This document shows, piece after piece, positions 1 through 6,735 of a stretch of 64,000 bases of DNA. The stretch comes from JADGRA01 sp035622755 (lineage in GTDB: Bacteria > Myxococcota > Myxococcia > Myxococcales > Myxococcaceae): positions 12,110-76,109 of the forward strand of contig DASPUU010000137.1 of the NCBI GenBank assembly GCA_035622755.1, written 5' to 3'. The position numbers and the translations under genes are program-made. The notes below the pieces were generated by a model, which was not told the DNA's origin, did no database searches, and was given only the letters and a program-made list of their open reading frames with translations. The first letter of the stretch is position 1. Each line of letters begins with the position of its first letter.

Positions 1-1
1 C

Positions 2-229
2 TTCAACTCCTCCATCGCCCGGGTGGCCGGGGAGGACATCGCCTCCGAGGCGGTGAAGAGCCACATCAAGCAGATCGTGTCCCAGGAGGACGCCAAGAAC
101 CCGCACTCCGACCAGCGCATCGTCGAGCTCCTGCGCGCGCAGGGCATCGACATCGCCCGGCGCACGGTGGCCAAGTACCGCGAGGTGCTCGGCGTCCTGC
201 CCTCCGGCAAGCGCAAGCGGTACTACTGA
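2..229 (+). CDS. rpoN: RNA polymerase sigma-54 factor, C-terminal fragment
   Basis: This is the last 75 codons of sigma-54; the 5' part lies outside the window and the frame is open to the left edge. Sigma-54 recruits RNA polymerase to -24/-12 promoters and needs an ATP-using activator to melt them. The fragment carries the diagnostic RpoN box, ARRTVAKYRE, about 20 residues from the end, followed by the usual basic tail (SGKRKRYY). Upstream residues (EAVKSHIKQIVSQEDAKNP) match the DNA-binding domain. In many proteobacteria rpoN is followed by hpf and ptsN, and both appear here after two inserted genes, which supports the call. Two near-consensus sigma-54 promoters in this window (12595 and 52272) are likely targets. 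Confidence 0.97.
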   Translation, partial: FNSSIARVAGEDIASEAVKSHIKQIVSQEDAKNPHSDQRIVELLRAQGIDIARRTVAKYREVLGVLPSGKRKRYY

Positions 230-259
230 CCGCCGGGGCCGTGCTACGAGGCACGGGCC

Positions 260-679
260 ATGGCCAGGGACTTCCCGCCGCCCCGCATCAGCGCCGAGGA
301 CGCGCGCCGCATCCTGGCCGCCAACCCGTTCGGGAAGTGGTGGGGCTTCGAGGTGGAGTCGGTGGGCCCCGGCCGGGCCGTCCTCCGGCTCCCGGCGCGG
401 CCGGAGATGCTCCGCCCCGGCGAGCTCCTCCAGGGCGGGTGCGTGATGTCGCTCTCCGACACCGCCTTCTGGTTCGCCGCCATGACCGTCATCGGCGAGG
501 AGCCGATGTGCGTGACTCTCGAGATGAAGACGGAGTTCCTCCGCGGGGCCCAGGGCGACCTCCGCTGCGAGGCGCGGGTCATCCAGGCCGGCCGGCGCGT
601 CGTCTACGGCGAGGCCTCGTGCTTCGATCCCGGAGCGAAGCTCGTCTCGCACCACACGCTGACCTATCTCCGTCCCTGA
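260..679 (+). CDS. PaaI/YdiI-like hotdog-fold thioesterase
   Basis: A 139-residue protein with the length and pattern of single-hotdog acyl-CoA thioesterases. The central helix segment GELLQGGCVMSLSDTAFWFA corresponds to the family's HGG(x)nD/E region, although the usual His is Gln here (QGG), and the later strands (CVTLEMKTEFLRGA, LRCEARVIQAGRRVVYGE) follow the family. Such enzymes hydrolyse acyl-CoA thioesters in the cytoplasm; the substrate cannot be read from the sequence. The ATG at 260 lies 30 bases after the rpoN stop. It sits between rpoN and hpf, an unusual insertion into an otherwise conserved neighbourhood. Family assignment is fairly firm, specificity is not. Confidence 0.8.
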   Translation: MARDFPPPRISAEDARRILAANPFGKWWGFEVESVGPGRAVLRLPARPEMLRPGELLQGGCVMSLSDTAFWFAAMTVIGEEPMCVTLEMKTEFLRGAQGDLRCEARVIQAGRRVVYGEASCFDPGAKLVSHHTLTYLRP

Positions 680-755
680 ACGGAAGGGCAGGCCCGGCCG
701 GGTCGCCTCCACGTGCCGCCCCCCCGGCGCCGAGCGGTGTGCTAAGGGGCCGCCC

Positions 756-2243
756 GTGCGACCCCACCGCCTTCTCCCCGTCCTCGCGGCGGCGCTGGCC
801 AGTCCCTCGCCCGCGCTCGCCCAAACGCAGGTCGTCACCGTCCTCGCCACCTCCGACGAGAACGGTCAGGTGCTTCCCACCACCGAGGGCGACGTCCAGA
901 AGGGCGGCGCCGCGCAGATGCTCGGGCGCTGGGTGGCCGAGGACAAGCACTGTCCCGGTCCGGCGGGGAAGGACGGCGCCGCCTCCTGTCCGGGCGGCCT
1001 GACCATCGCCCTCTCCACCGGGGACCACTGGAACGGCTCCTCCCTCTCCACCTTCTTCCAGGGCGAGCCGGTGGCCCAGGCCATGGCCCGCATGGGCTAC
1101 GCCGCCTCCGGCTTCGGAAACCACGAGCTCGACTTCGGCAAGGACCAGTTCCTGGTCCTGCGGGACGCGGGCGGGTTCCCCTTCCTCGCCGCCAACGTCA
1201 AGGTGGTGAAGCCGGTGGCCAAGGCCCTGGAGATGCCCCCCTGGCGCATCTTCACCCGGGGGGATGCCCGGGTGGGGGTGGTGGCGCTGTCCTACGTGCA
1301 GGCGGCCAAGGTCACCATGGCCGACCGCTTCTACGGGCTCCAGGTCCTGCCCTACGAGTCGAGCCTCGGCTCGTCGGTGAAGGAGCTGCGCAAGTCCGGC
1401 GCCGACGCGGTGGTGGTGCTCGTCGACGACTGCCCGAGCGCGCTCGAGCCGGTGGTGAAGAAGCATCCGGAATGGGGCCTGGCCCTGGTCGTCGGCAGCC
1501 ACTGCCCCAAGCCGATGGAGACGACGGTGGGGACCACCCCGCTCATCAATCCCGGTCGCCGCCTCGAGGCCTACGTCCGTGCCCGGCTCACCTTCGACAC
1601 GTCCAAGCCGACCGGCCAGCGCCTCACCGGAGTGGAGGCCAAGACGGTGCAGGTCCTGAGCGGCCCCTCGGCGCCGCCGCCCGACGCCGTGCTCCTCGAA
1701 CAGCTCAAGCCCTGGCTGGTGAAGCACGACGCCGCGCTCGGCGAGCGCATCGGCTTCACCCGCTCCGGCCTCGACGCCGGGTCGGCCGCCCTCCACACCT
1801 GGGTCGCCCGCTCCATCCGCGACATCCTCAAGACCGACGTCTCCATCGTGAACAAGGGAGGCTTCCGCGCCGGTCTGCCGGCCGGGCCCATCACCCGCGG
1901 CTCGGTCTACTCGGTCCTGCCCTTCGACAACTCGCTCCTCACCTTCAAGCTCAAGGGCGACGCCCTGGTGCGGGCGCTGAACAACCCGGCGGCTGTCCCT
2001 GCCGGGGTGTCCCGCGCCGGGGACGGGTGGAAGGACTCCCAGAACCGGCCCATCGTTCCGAGCGGGATCTACTCGGTGGCCTCGGTGGAGTACCTCTACT
2101 TCGGGGGGGACGGCTTCGACTTCGAGAAGCAGGACCCGCTCGCCGGGGAGACGGGCATGGTGTGGCAGACGGCGGTGGTGGACTGGACCCGCCGGCTGTC
2201 CACCAGCGAGGCCCGGCCGCTGGAGAGCTTCCTCCAGCACTAG
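756..2243 (+). CDS. Exported 5'-nucleotidase/metallophosphatase-like protein
   Basis: A 495-residue protein with a signal peptide (about residues 1-22, ending ALAQ), starting at a GTG. The layout is that of secreted UshA-type 5'-nucleotidases: an N-terminal metallophosphatase domain with TSDENG, STGDHWNG and GFGNHELDFG motifs, and a C-terminal substrate domain (from about residue 330) with NKGGFRAGLPAGPITRG and VLPFDNSLLTF. The expected role is periplasmic hydrolysis of nucleotides or related phosphoesters. Some metal ligands look altered: the first motif reads D-E-N instead of D-x-H, and the late GxH motif is VGSHCP. The true substrate, or even catalysis, is therefore uncertain. Confidence 0.85.
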   Translation: MRPHRLLPVLAAALASPSPALAQTQVVTVLATSDENGQVLPTTEGDVQKGGAAQMLGRWVAEDKHCPGPAGKDGAASCPGGLTIALSTGDHWNGSSLSTFFQGEPVAQAMARMGYAASGFGNHELDFGKDQFLVLRDAGGFPFLAANVKVVKPVAKALEMPPWRIFTRGDARVGVVALSYVQAAKVTMADRFYGLQVLPYESSLGSSVKELRKSGADAVVVLVDDCPSALEPVVKKHPEWGLALVVGSHCPKPMETTVGTTPLINPGRRLEAYVRARLTFDTSKPTGQRLTGVEAKTVQVLSGPSAPPPDAVLLEQLKPWLVKHDAALGERIGFTRSGLDAGSAALHTWVARSIRDILKTDVSIVNKGGFRAGLPAGPITRGSVYSVLPFDNSLLTFKLKGDALVRALNNPAAVPAGVSRAGDGWKDSQNRPIVPSGIYSVASVEYLYFGGDGFDFEKQDPLAGETGMVWQTAVVDWTRRLSTSEARPLESFLQH

Positions 2244-2318
2244 CCGGGCGGTCCTCCCACCCATCAGCCGGGCTGCTGGGGGGCCGGGCGGACCCCCGTT
2301 GCACGCCGACCCTCGCCC

Positions 2319-2349
2319 GGGGTGTCATGGGAAGGCGATGTGACACCCC
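2319..2349 (+). promoter_or_regulatory. Perfect 9-bp inverted repeat ahead of hpf
   Basis: GGGGTGTCA (2319-2327) and TGACACCCC (2341-2349) are perfectly complementary across a 13-base spacer, ending 24 bases before the hpf ATG. It may be a leader hairpin controlling hpf translation or a dimeric operator. There is no T-tract, so it is not an intrinsic terminator. Confidence 0.4.
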
Positions 2350-2373
2350 CCAGCACACGACGAGGTTCGGCCC

Positions 2374-2712
2374 ATGCAGCTGACCATCACCTTTCGCAAC
2401 CTGGAGGCATCGGAGACCCTCAAGGACCACGCGAAGGACCGGGTGGAGCGCGTGACCAGGCACCTCGACGTGGCCGGGATGGCCCACGTGGTCTTCTCGC
2501 TCGAGCGCCACCTGCACTGCGCCGACGTCACCATCCAGGCCGGTCCTCTGCTGCTGCGGGCCAGCCGCGCCTCTCCGGACATGACCATCTCGCTCGACCT
2601 GGCCTGCGACCGGCTCGAGGAGCAGCTCCGGCGCGAGAAGGACCGGCACAAGCACCACCACGGGCGGGAGTGGGTCCACCACCAGCACGACAGCCACGAG
2701 TCGGCGGGCTGA
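2374..2712 (+). CDS. hpf: Ribosome hibernation promoting factor, short form
   Basis: A 112-residue protein of the HPF/YfiA family, short form (only the N-terminal domain). It opens with MQLTITFRNLEASETLKDHA, the beta-strand and helix that bind in the decoding region of the 30S subunit, and continues with the family's HVVFSLERHLHCADVTIQAG and a DMTISLDLACDRLEEQLRR helix. The C-terminus is His-rich (KHHHGREWVHHQHDSH), longer than in E. coli Hpf and perhaps metal-binding. Its role is to stabilise inactive 70S or 100S ribosomes in stationary phase. It lies between rpoN and ptsN, the usual company. A strong inverted repeat precedes it. Confidence 0.93.
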   Translation: MQLTITFRNLEASETLKDHAKDRVERVTRHLDVAGMAHVVFSLERHLHCADVTIQAGPLLLRASRASPDMTISLDLACDRLEEQLRREKDRHKHHHGREWVHHQHDSHESAG

Positions 2713-2787
2713 ATCCGGCGGCCGCTCCTCGCGTCTTGCACCCCGGAGCGGAGTCCGAGTATCTGCCTTCCCCGGGGTCCGCACGGA

Positions 2788-3252
2788 ATGAAGGTCACCG
2801 AGTTCCTCAGCCCGAACGCCGTGGTGGCCGAGCTCCGGGGCAGCTCGAAGCACGACGTGCTGCGCGAGCTGGCCGAGCGACTGGCCCAGGCCTACGGCGG
2901 GACGCTGCGCGCGGACCGGGTCCTGGAGGTCCTCGGGGAGCGCGAGAAGCTGGCCTCCACCGGCATCGGGGAGGGGGTGGCCATCCCGCACGGGAAGATG
3001 CCCGGGCTGGACCGCCTCTACGCCGCCTTCGGCGTCTCCCACGCCGGAGTCGACTTCGCCTCCATCGACAAGCGGCCCACCCAGCTCTTCTTCGCCCTGG
3101 TCGCTCCCGAGAACTCGGCCGGGATTCACCTCAAGGCGCTGGCCCGCATCTCCCGGCTCTTCCGGGGGGCGCCGCTGCGCGACTCCATCCTCGCCGCCCA
3201 CGGCGCGGAGGACATCTACCGGCTCATCGCCGAGGAAGACGCCCGGGCGTGA
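2788..3252 (+). CDS. ptsN: Nitrogen PTS enzyme IIA component
   Basis: A 154-residue EIIA-type phosphocarrier. The phosphorylated His is in the conserved TGIGEGVAIPHGKMPG segment (His68), followed by the AFGVSHAGVDF and VHLVFLL-like LFFALVAPENSAGIHLKAL strands. In the nitrogen PTS this protein passes signals rather than sugars, adjusting potassium transport and sigma-54-related regulation. Its position downstream of rpoN and hpf is the classical arrangement. Length matches the family. The ATG at 2788 is the only reasonable start. Confidence 0.93.
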   Translation: MKVTEFLSPNAVVAELRGSSKHDVLRELAERLAQAYGGTLRADRVLEVLGEREKLASTGIGEGVAIPHGKMPGLDRLYAAFGVSHAGVDFASIDKRPTQLFFALVAPENSAGIHLKALARISRLFRGAPLRDSILAAHGAEDIYRLIAEEDARA

Positions 3253-3280
3253 GGCCGCCGGACCCGCGCCGGGTCCCCAC

Positions 3281-4132
3281 GTGAACGTCATCATCCGGCC
3301 GGTCAACGACCGCTTCCTGGAAGAGGTCGCCTTTCCCGCCTTCAGCCTCGGGGTGGTCGACGCCGGGGCCGGGCTGGCGCGGCTGCTCCAGGGCGTCGCC
3401 GACCTGCGGACCCGCTGGCTGGTGGAGCGCGTGCTCGAGCGGACGGTGGGAGGGAGCTTCTTCGGGCTCGACGACGACGACTGGCTCGAGGCGCTCCACC
3501 GGGTGCTCTTCGCCGAGTGGCAGCTGGTGGACGAGGGCTGGACCCTGGTGGCCGAGCATCCCGGCTACGCCGGCAACTACGGGCATGCGCTGCACGCGGC
3601 GCTCATGCTCCAGGAGCCCGCCTACCCCTACTGGGACCGGGCCGCCGCCGAGACCTTCCAGAACGACTGGCTGGGGCGGGTCATCCGGAGCGGGCTGGTG
3701 GCGCTGGTGGCCGGCATCTGGGACCCCTTCCCGGCCTTCCCGCCGGACCAGGTGCTGGTGACGGTGGGCCAGTCGACCTACCGCCCGGTGGACAACGCGG
3801 CCGTGGCCGACTGGAGCTTTCGCAGCTCGCACGCGGTGAGCGCCTGGGGGCGGCGCCTCCCCGAGCAGGTGCAGGCGCTGGCGGCGCGCGAGCAGCGCCG
3901 GCTGGGCAAGGTGGAGATTCCCGAGGCGCACGAGCTGGTCGGCCACTGGCTGGGGCGCATCCACGACCCGCCGGCGCTGACCGTGGCCTTCAGCGGGCTC
4001 GGCGCCGACGCCCAGGCCTGGGTGCGCGAGGTGGGCCAGCTGGCGCGGCAGATCCGCGAGGCGTCCCAGAAGGGCTTCGGGCTGACGACGCTGCTCACCC
4101 GCGAGGGCGGCACCATGGCGCCGCTCGAGTAG
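3281..4132 (+). CDS. Uncharacterised protein conserved-looking, function unknown
   Basis: I do not recognise this 283-residue protein. It starts at a GTG 28 bases after ptsN and has strong GC3 coding bias. There is no signal peptide or clear membrane segment; it is rich in Trp and aromatic residues (for example WDRAAAETFQNDWLGRVIRS and WDPFPAFPPDQVLVTVGQST) with helical stretches and looks like a soluble, mostly alpha-helical protein. Its placement directly after ptsN, with which it may be co-transcribed, is the only functional hint. It ends 15 bases before the convergent dtd gene. Confidence 0.75.
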   Translation: MNVIIRPVNDRFLEEVAFPAFSLGVVDAGAGLARLLQGVADLRTRWLVERVLERTVGGSFFGLDDDDWLEALHRVLFAEWQLVDEGWTLVAEHPGYAGNYGHALHAALMLQEPAYPYWDRAAAETFQNDWLGRVIRSGLVALVAGIWDPFPAFPPDQVLVTVGQSTYRPVDNAAVADWSFRSSHAVSAWGRRLPEQVQALAAREQRRLGKVEIPEAHELVGHWLGRIHDPPALTVAFSGLGADAQAWVREVGQLARQIREASQKGFGLTTLLTREGGTMAPLE

Positions 4133-4147
4133 GGGCCGTGCCTGTGC

Positions 4148-4600
4148 TCACCGCGCCCGCTCGGCGGAGTCGAGGAGCAGCGTCACCGGCCCGTCGTTGA
4201 CCAGCGCCACCTGCATCTGGGCGGCGAAGACCCCGAGCTGGACGTGGACGCCGAGCCGCTCCAGCTCCGCCGAGAAGCGCTCGTAGAGCCTCCTCGCCTC
4301 CTCCGGCGGCGCGGCGCCGATGAAGCTCGGCCGCCGCCCCTTGCGCGTGTCGGCGTGCAGGGTGAACTGGCTCACCACCAGCGCCGCGCGGTGGGTGTCG
4401 AGGAGCGAGCGGTTCATCTTCCCGGCGTCGTCCTCGAAGATGCGGAGGCCCGCCACCCGGTCCGCCAACCAGGCGGCATCGGCATCGGTGTCTCCCTGGC
4501 CGACGCCGAGGAGCACGAGCAGTCCGGGGCCAACCGCACCCACCACCTCGCCATCCACCGTCACCCGTGCCTCGGTCACCCGCTGGAGCAGCGCGCGCAT
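4148..4600 (-). CDS. dtd: D-aminoacyl-tRNA deacylase
   Basis: A 150-residue DTD enzyme, which removes D-amino acids wrongly attached to tRNA. It begins MRALLQRVTEARVTVDGEVV, as the family does, and carries the two signature motifs: SQFTLHADTRKGRRPSF (SQFTL loop) and the C-terminal NDGPVTLLLD (Gly-cisPro motif) that form the active site at the dimer interface. The ATG at 4600 was chosen because the homologous N-terminus starts there; the frame is open further upstream but without family similarity. It is convergent with the preceding unknown gene and divergent from the Pal-type lipoprotein gene. Confidence 0.95.
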   Translation of the reverse strand: MRALLQRVTEARVTVDGEVVGAVGPGLLVLLGVGQGDTDADAAWLADRVAGLRIFEDDAGKMNRSLLDTHRAALVVSQFTLHADTRKGRRPSFIGAAPPEEARRLYERFSAELERLGVHVQLGVFAAQMQVALVNDGPVTLLLDSAERAR

Positions 4601-4758
4601 GTCTCCCCCGGGAGACAAGCCCACGCCGACGCGCGGTGTCACGCAAGAAGAGAGCCTCCCGCCGGGTGCTCGCTGGCACGCCGGCGCGCCGGAAGAACGG
4701 GCCCTCTCCTGGCGTTGCCGGGGAAGTTCAACAAAGAGCACCCCAGGAGGCCTTGCCC

Positions 4759-5286
4759 ATGTCCAGACACGCTCCCTCGCTTCCTCTCCTCGCCGCCCCG
4801 CTCGCGCTCCTCGCCGCCGCCTGCGCCCACGAGGAGAAGCAGGTCCAGGCGCCGGCGCCTCCGCCTCCCATCGTCGCCCAGGCCCAGCCGGCCCCGGCCG
4901 AGGCCAGCCCGGGGGAGGTCGCCGACACGGCCGCGCTGAAGCAGCTCCTCAGCGGCCCCATCGCCTACTTCGACTTCGACAGGACCGACCTCACCCCGGA
5001 TGACCGGGCGAACCTCCAGGCCCTGGCGCAGGCGCTCCGTGCCCACCCCGGCGCCCGCATCCGCATCGCCGGGAACACCGACGAGATTGGCACCGAGGAG
5101 TACAACATGGCGCTCGGCCAGCGCCGGGCCGACGTCGCCCGCACCTACCTCATCACCCTCGGCATCACTCCGGGCCGCATCGACACGGTGAGCTACGGCG
5201 AGAACCGCCCGGCCGTCCCGGGCGGCGACGCCGCTGCCCGGGCGAAGAATCGCCGGGACGAGGCCGAGCCCATCTCGTCGCGCTGA
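4759..5286 (+). CDS. pal: Pal/OmpA-type peptidoglycan-binding lipoprotein
   Basis: A 175-residue lipoprotein: signal peptide with lipobox LLAAAC (Cys22), a Pro/Ala-rich linker, then an OmpA-like domain from about residue 70 (AYFDFDRTDLTPDDRANLQ). The peptidoglycan-binding Asp and Arg are present in NTDEIGTEEYNMALGQRRAD. Canonical Pal has GHCDERGTxEYN, so His and Cys are replaced (GNTDEIG), and the usual NRRxE tail reads KNRRDEAEPISSR. It is expected to tether the outer membrane to peptidoglycan. The start is fixed by AGGAGG at 4745-4750. No tol genes are adjacent, so it could be a second, specialised Pal-like protein rather than the main Pal. Confidence 0.85.
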   Translation: MSRHAPSLPLLAAPLALLAAACAHEEKQVQAPAPPPPIVAQAQPAPAEASPGEVADTAALKQLLSGPIAYFDFDRTDLTPDDRANLQALAQALRAHPGARIRIAGNTDEIGTEEYNMALGQRRADVARTYLITLGITPGRIDTVSYGENRPAVPGGDAAARAKNRRDEAEPISSR

Positions 5287-5346
5287 AGTCGCTGGACCAC
5301 GGGTCGCCGGCGCGGCTAGACCTCGCGCTCCGACAGGGTCTCGCCG

Positions 5347-6678
5347 ATGCCGGACGCCCGCCCGCAGCCCAGGCTCTTCCGGGCGCTCGTCGCCCCCTTC
5401 CAGGCCTTCCTGCGCACCGAGGCCAAGGGGGGCATCCTGCTCCTGCTCGCCGCGCTGGTGGCCCTGGCCCTGGCCAATTCGCCCTGGCACGAGCTCTGGC
5501 ACGACCTGTGGGAGCTTCCGCTGCGCGTCGGACCCTCCGGCCTCGCCGTGGAGGGCACGCTGCACTTCGTCATCAACGACGTGGCGATGGCCATCTTCTT
5601 CTTCGTCGTCGGCCTGGAGATCAAGCGCGAGCTCGTCCGCGGGGAGCTCCGGACCCCTTCCCAGGCGCTGCTCCCGGCCATCGCCGCCGTGGGCGGGACG
5701 GCCGTCCCGGCCCTGCTCTACCTGGCCATCCAGCGCGGCGGTGACGGGGCCCGGGGCTGGGCCATCCCCATGGCCACCGACATCGCCTTCTCCATCGGCT
5801 GCCTGGCCTTGCTCGGCCCGCGCGTGCCGCACGGTCTCAGGGTCTTTCTCACCGCCCTGGCCATCTTCGACGACATCGCCGGGATCCTCGTCATCGCCCT
5901 CTTCTACGGCTCGGGCATCCAGCCGCTGGGCCTGGTCCTTGTCGTCCTGGCCGCGGCCTTCGGGCTCGTCCTCAACCGCCTCCGGGTCCAGTCGGCCGGC
6001 CCGTACCTGGCCGCCGGCGCCGCCCTGTGGTTCGCCTTCCACTCCGCCGGGCTCCACGCCACGCTGGCCGGGGTGGTCCTCGGGCTCCTCGTCCCGGCGC
6101 ACAGCCGGCGCACCCCGGACGAGGTCTTCGCCGACCTCAAGACCGCGCTCGACGATGCCATGGCCCGCGGGGTGCGCCCGACCGCCGACCAGATCGCCTC
6201 GGTGGGCCGAGCCCTGGCGGACGTCTCGACGCCGCTCGACCGGTTCGAGTACGCGGTCCACCCCTTCGTCGCCTACGGGGTGATGCCCCTCTTCGCCCTG
6301 GCCAACTCGGGCGTCCACCTGGGTTCGCTCTCGCTCGACGTCCTCCTCACCCCGGTCTTCCTGGGGACGGCGGCCGGCCTCTTCCTCGGCAAGACGGTGG
6401 GCATCTTCGCCTTCACCCGAGCGGCGGTGGCCTCCGGCCTGGCCAGGGTCCCCTCGGACGCCCCCTGGTCCCAGGTGCTGGGCGTCTCGGCGGTGGCGGG
6501 CATCGGCTTCACCGTCGCCCTGTTCATCGCCAACCTCGCCTTCGCCGGCGCGCCGCTCCTCCTCGACGAGGCGCGGCTCGGCATCCTGGTCGGGTCGGCG
6601 GTGTCGGGGACGGTGGGCGTGACTCTCCTGCGCCTCGGGTCCGCCCGGGCGCCCGCCCCGGAAGCGGCGGCGGCCTGA
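5347..6678 (+). CDS. nhaA: Na+/H+ antiporter NhaA
   Basis: A 443-residue inner-membrane antiporter with about a dozen hydrophobic segments, close to the family length. Signature residues are visible: PMATDIAFSIGCLALLG (Asp145) and the paired ion-binding aspartates in LAIFDDIAGILVIALFYG (Asp175-Asp176). NhaA exports sodium in exchange for protons and protects against high pH and salt. The extra hydrophilic N-terminal residues (about 1-25) precede the usual FLRTEAKGGILLL start of the fold. It is a single gene, 60 bases after the Pal-type gene. Confidence 0.96.
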   Translation: MPDARPQPRLFRALVAPFQAFLRTEAKGGILLLLAALVALALANSPWHELWHDLWELPLRVGPSGLAVEGTLHFVINDVAMAIFFFVVGLEIKRELVRGELRTPSQALLPAIAAVGGTAVPALLYLAIQRGGDGARGWAIPMATDIAFSIGCLALLGPRVPHGLRVFLTALAIFDDIAGILVIALFYGSGIQPLGLVLVVLAAAFGLVLNRLRVQSAGPYLAAGAALWFAFHSAGLHATLAGVVLGLLVPAHSRRTPDEVFADLKTALDDAMARGVRPTADQIASVGRALADVSTPLDRFEYAVHPFVAYGVMPLFALANSGVHLGSLSLDVLLTPVFLGTAAGLFLGKTVGIFAFTRAAVASGLARVPSDAPWSQVLGVSAVAGIGFTVALFIANLAFAGAPLLLDEARLGILVGSAVSGTVGVTLLRLGSARAPAPEAAAA

Positions 6679-6735
6679 CCCCCCTGGAGCACGGCTTGCG
6701 GCCGGCGCTCGCGGCGCGCGATCATCGTCGGCGTC

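Noticed and set aside
4674..4690. TGGCACG ahead of the Pal-type gene
   Set aside because: The -24 half is perfect, but GC occurs only at 9 or 11 bases after GG, not 10, and no TTGC is present.
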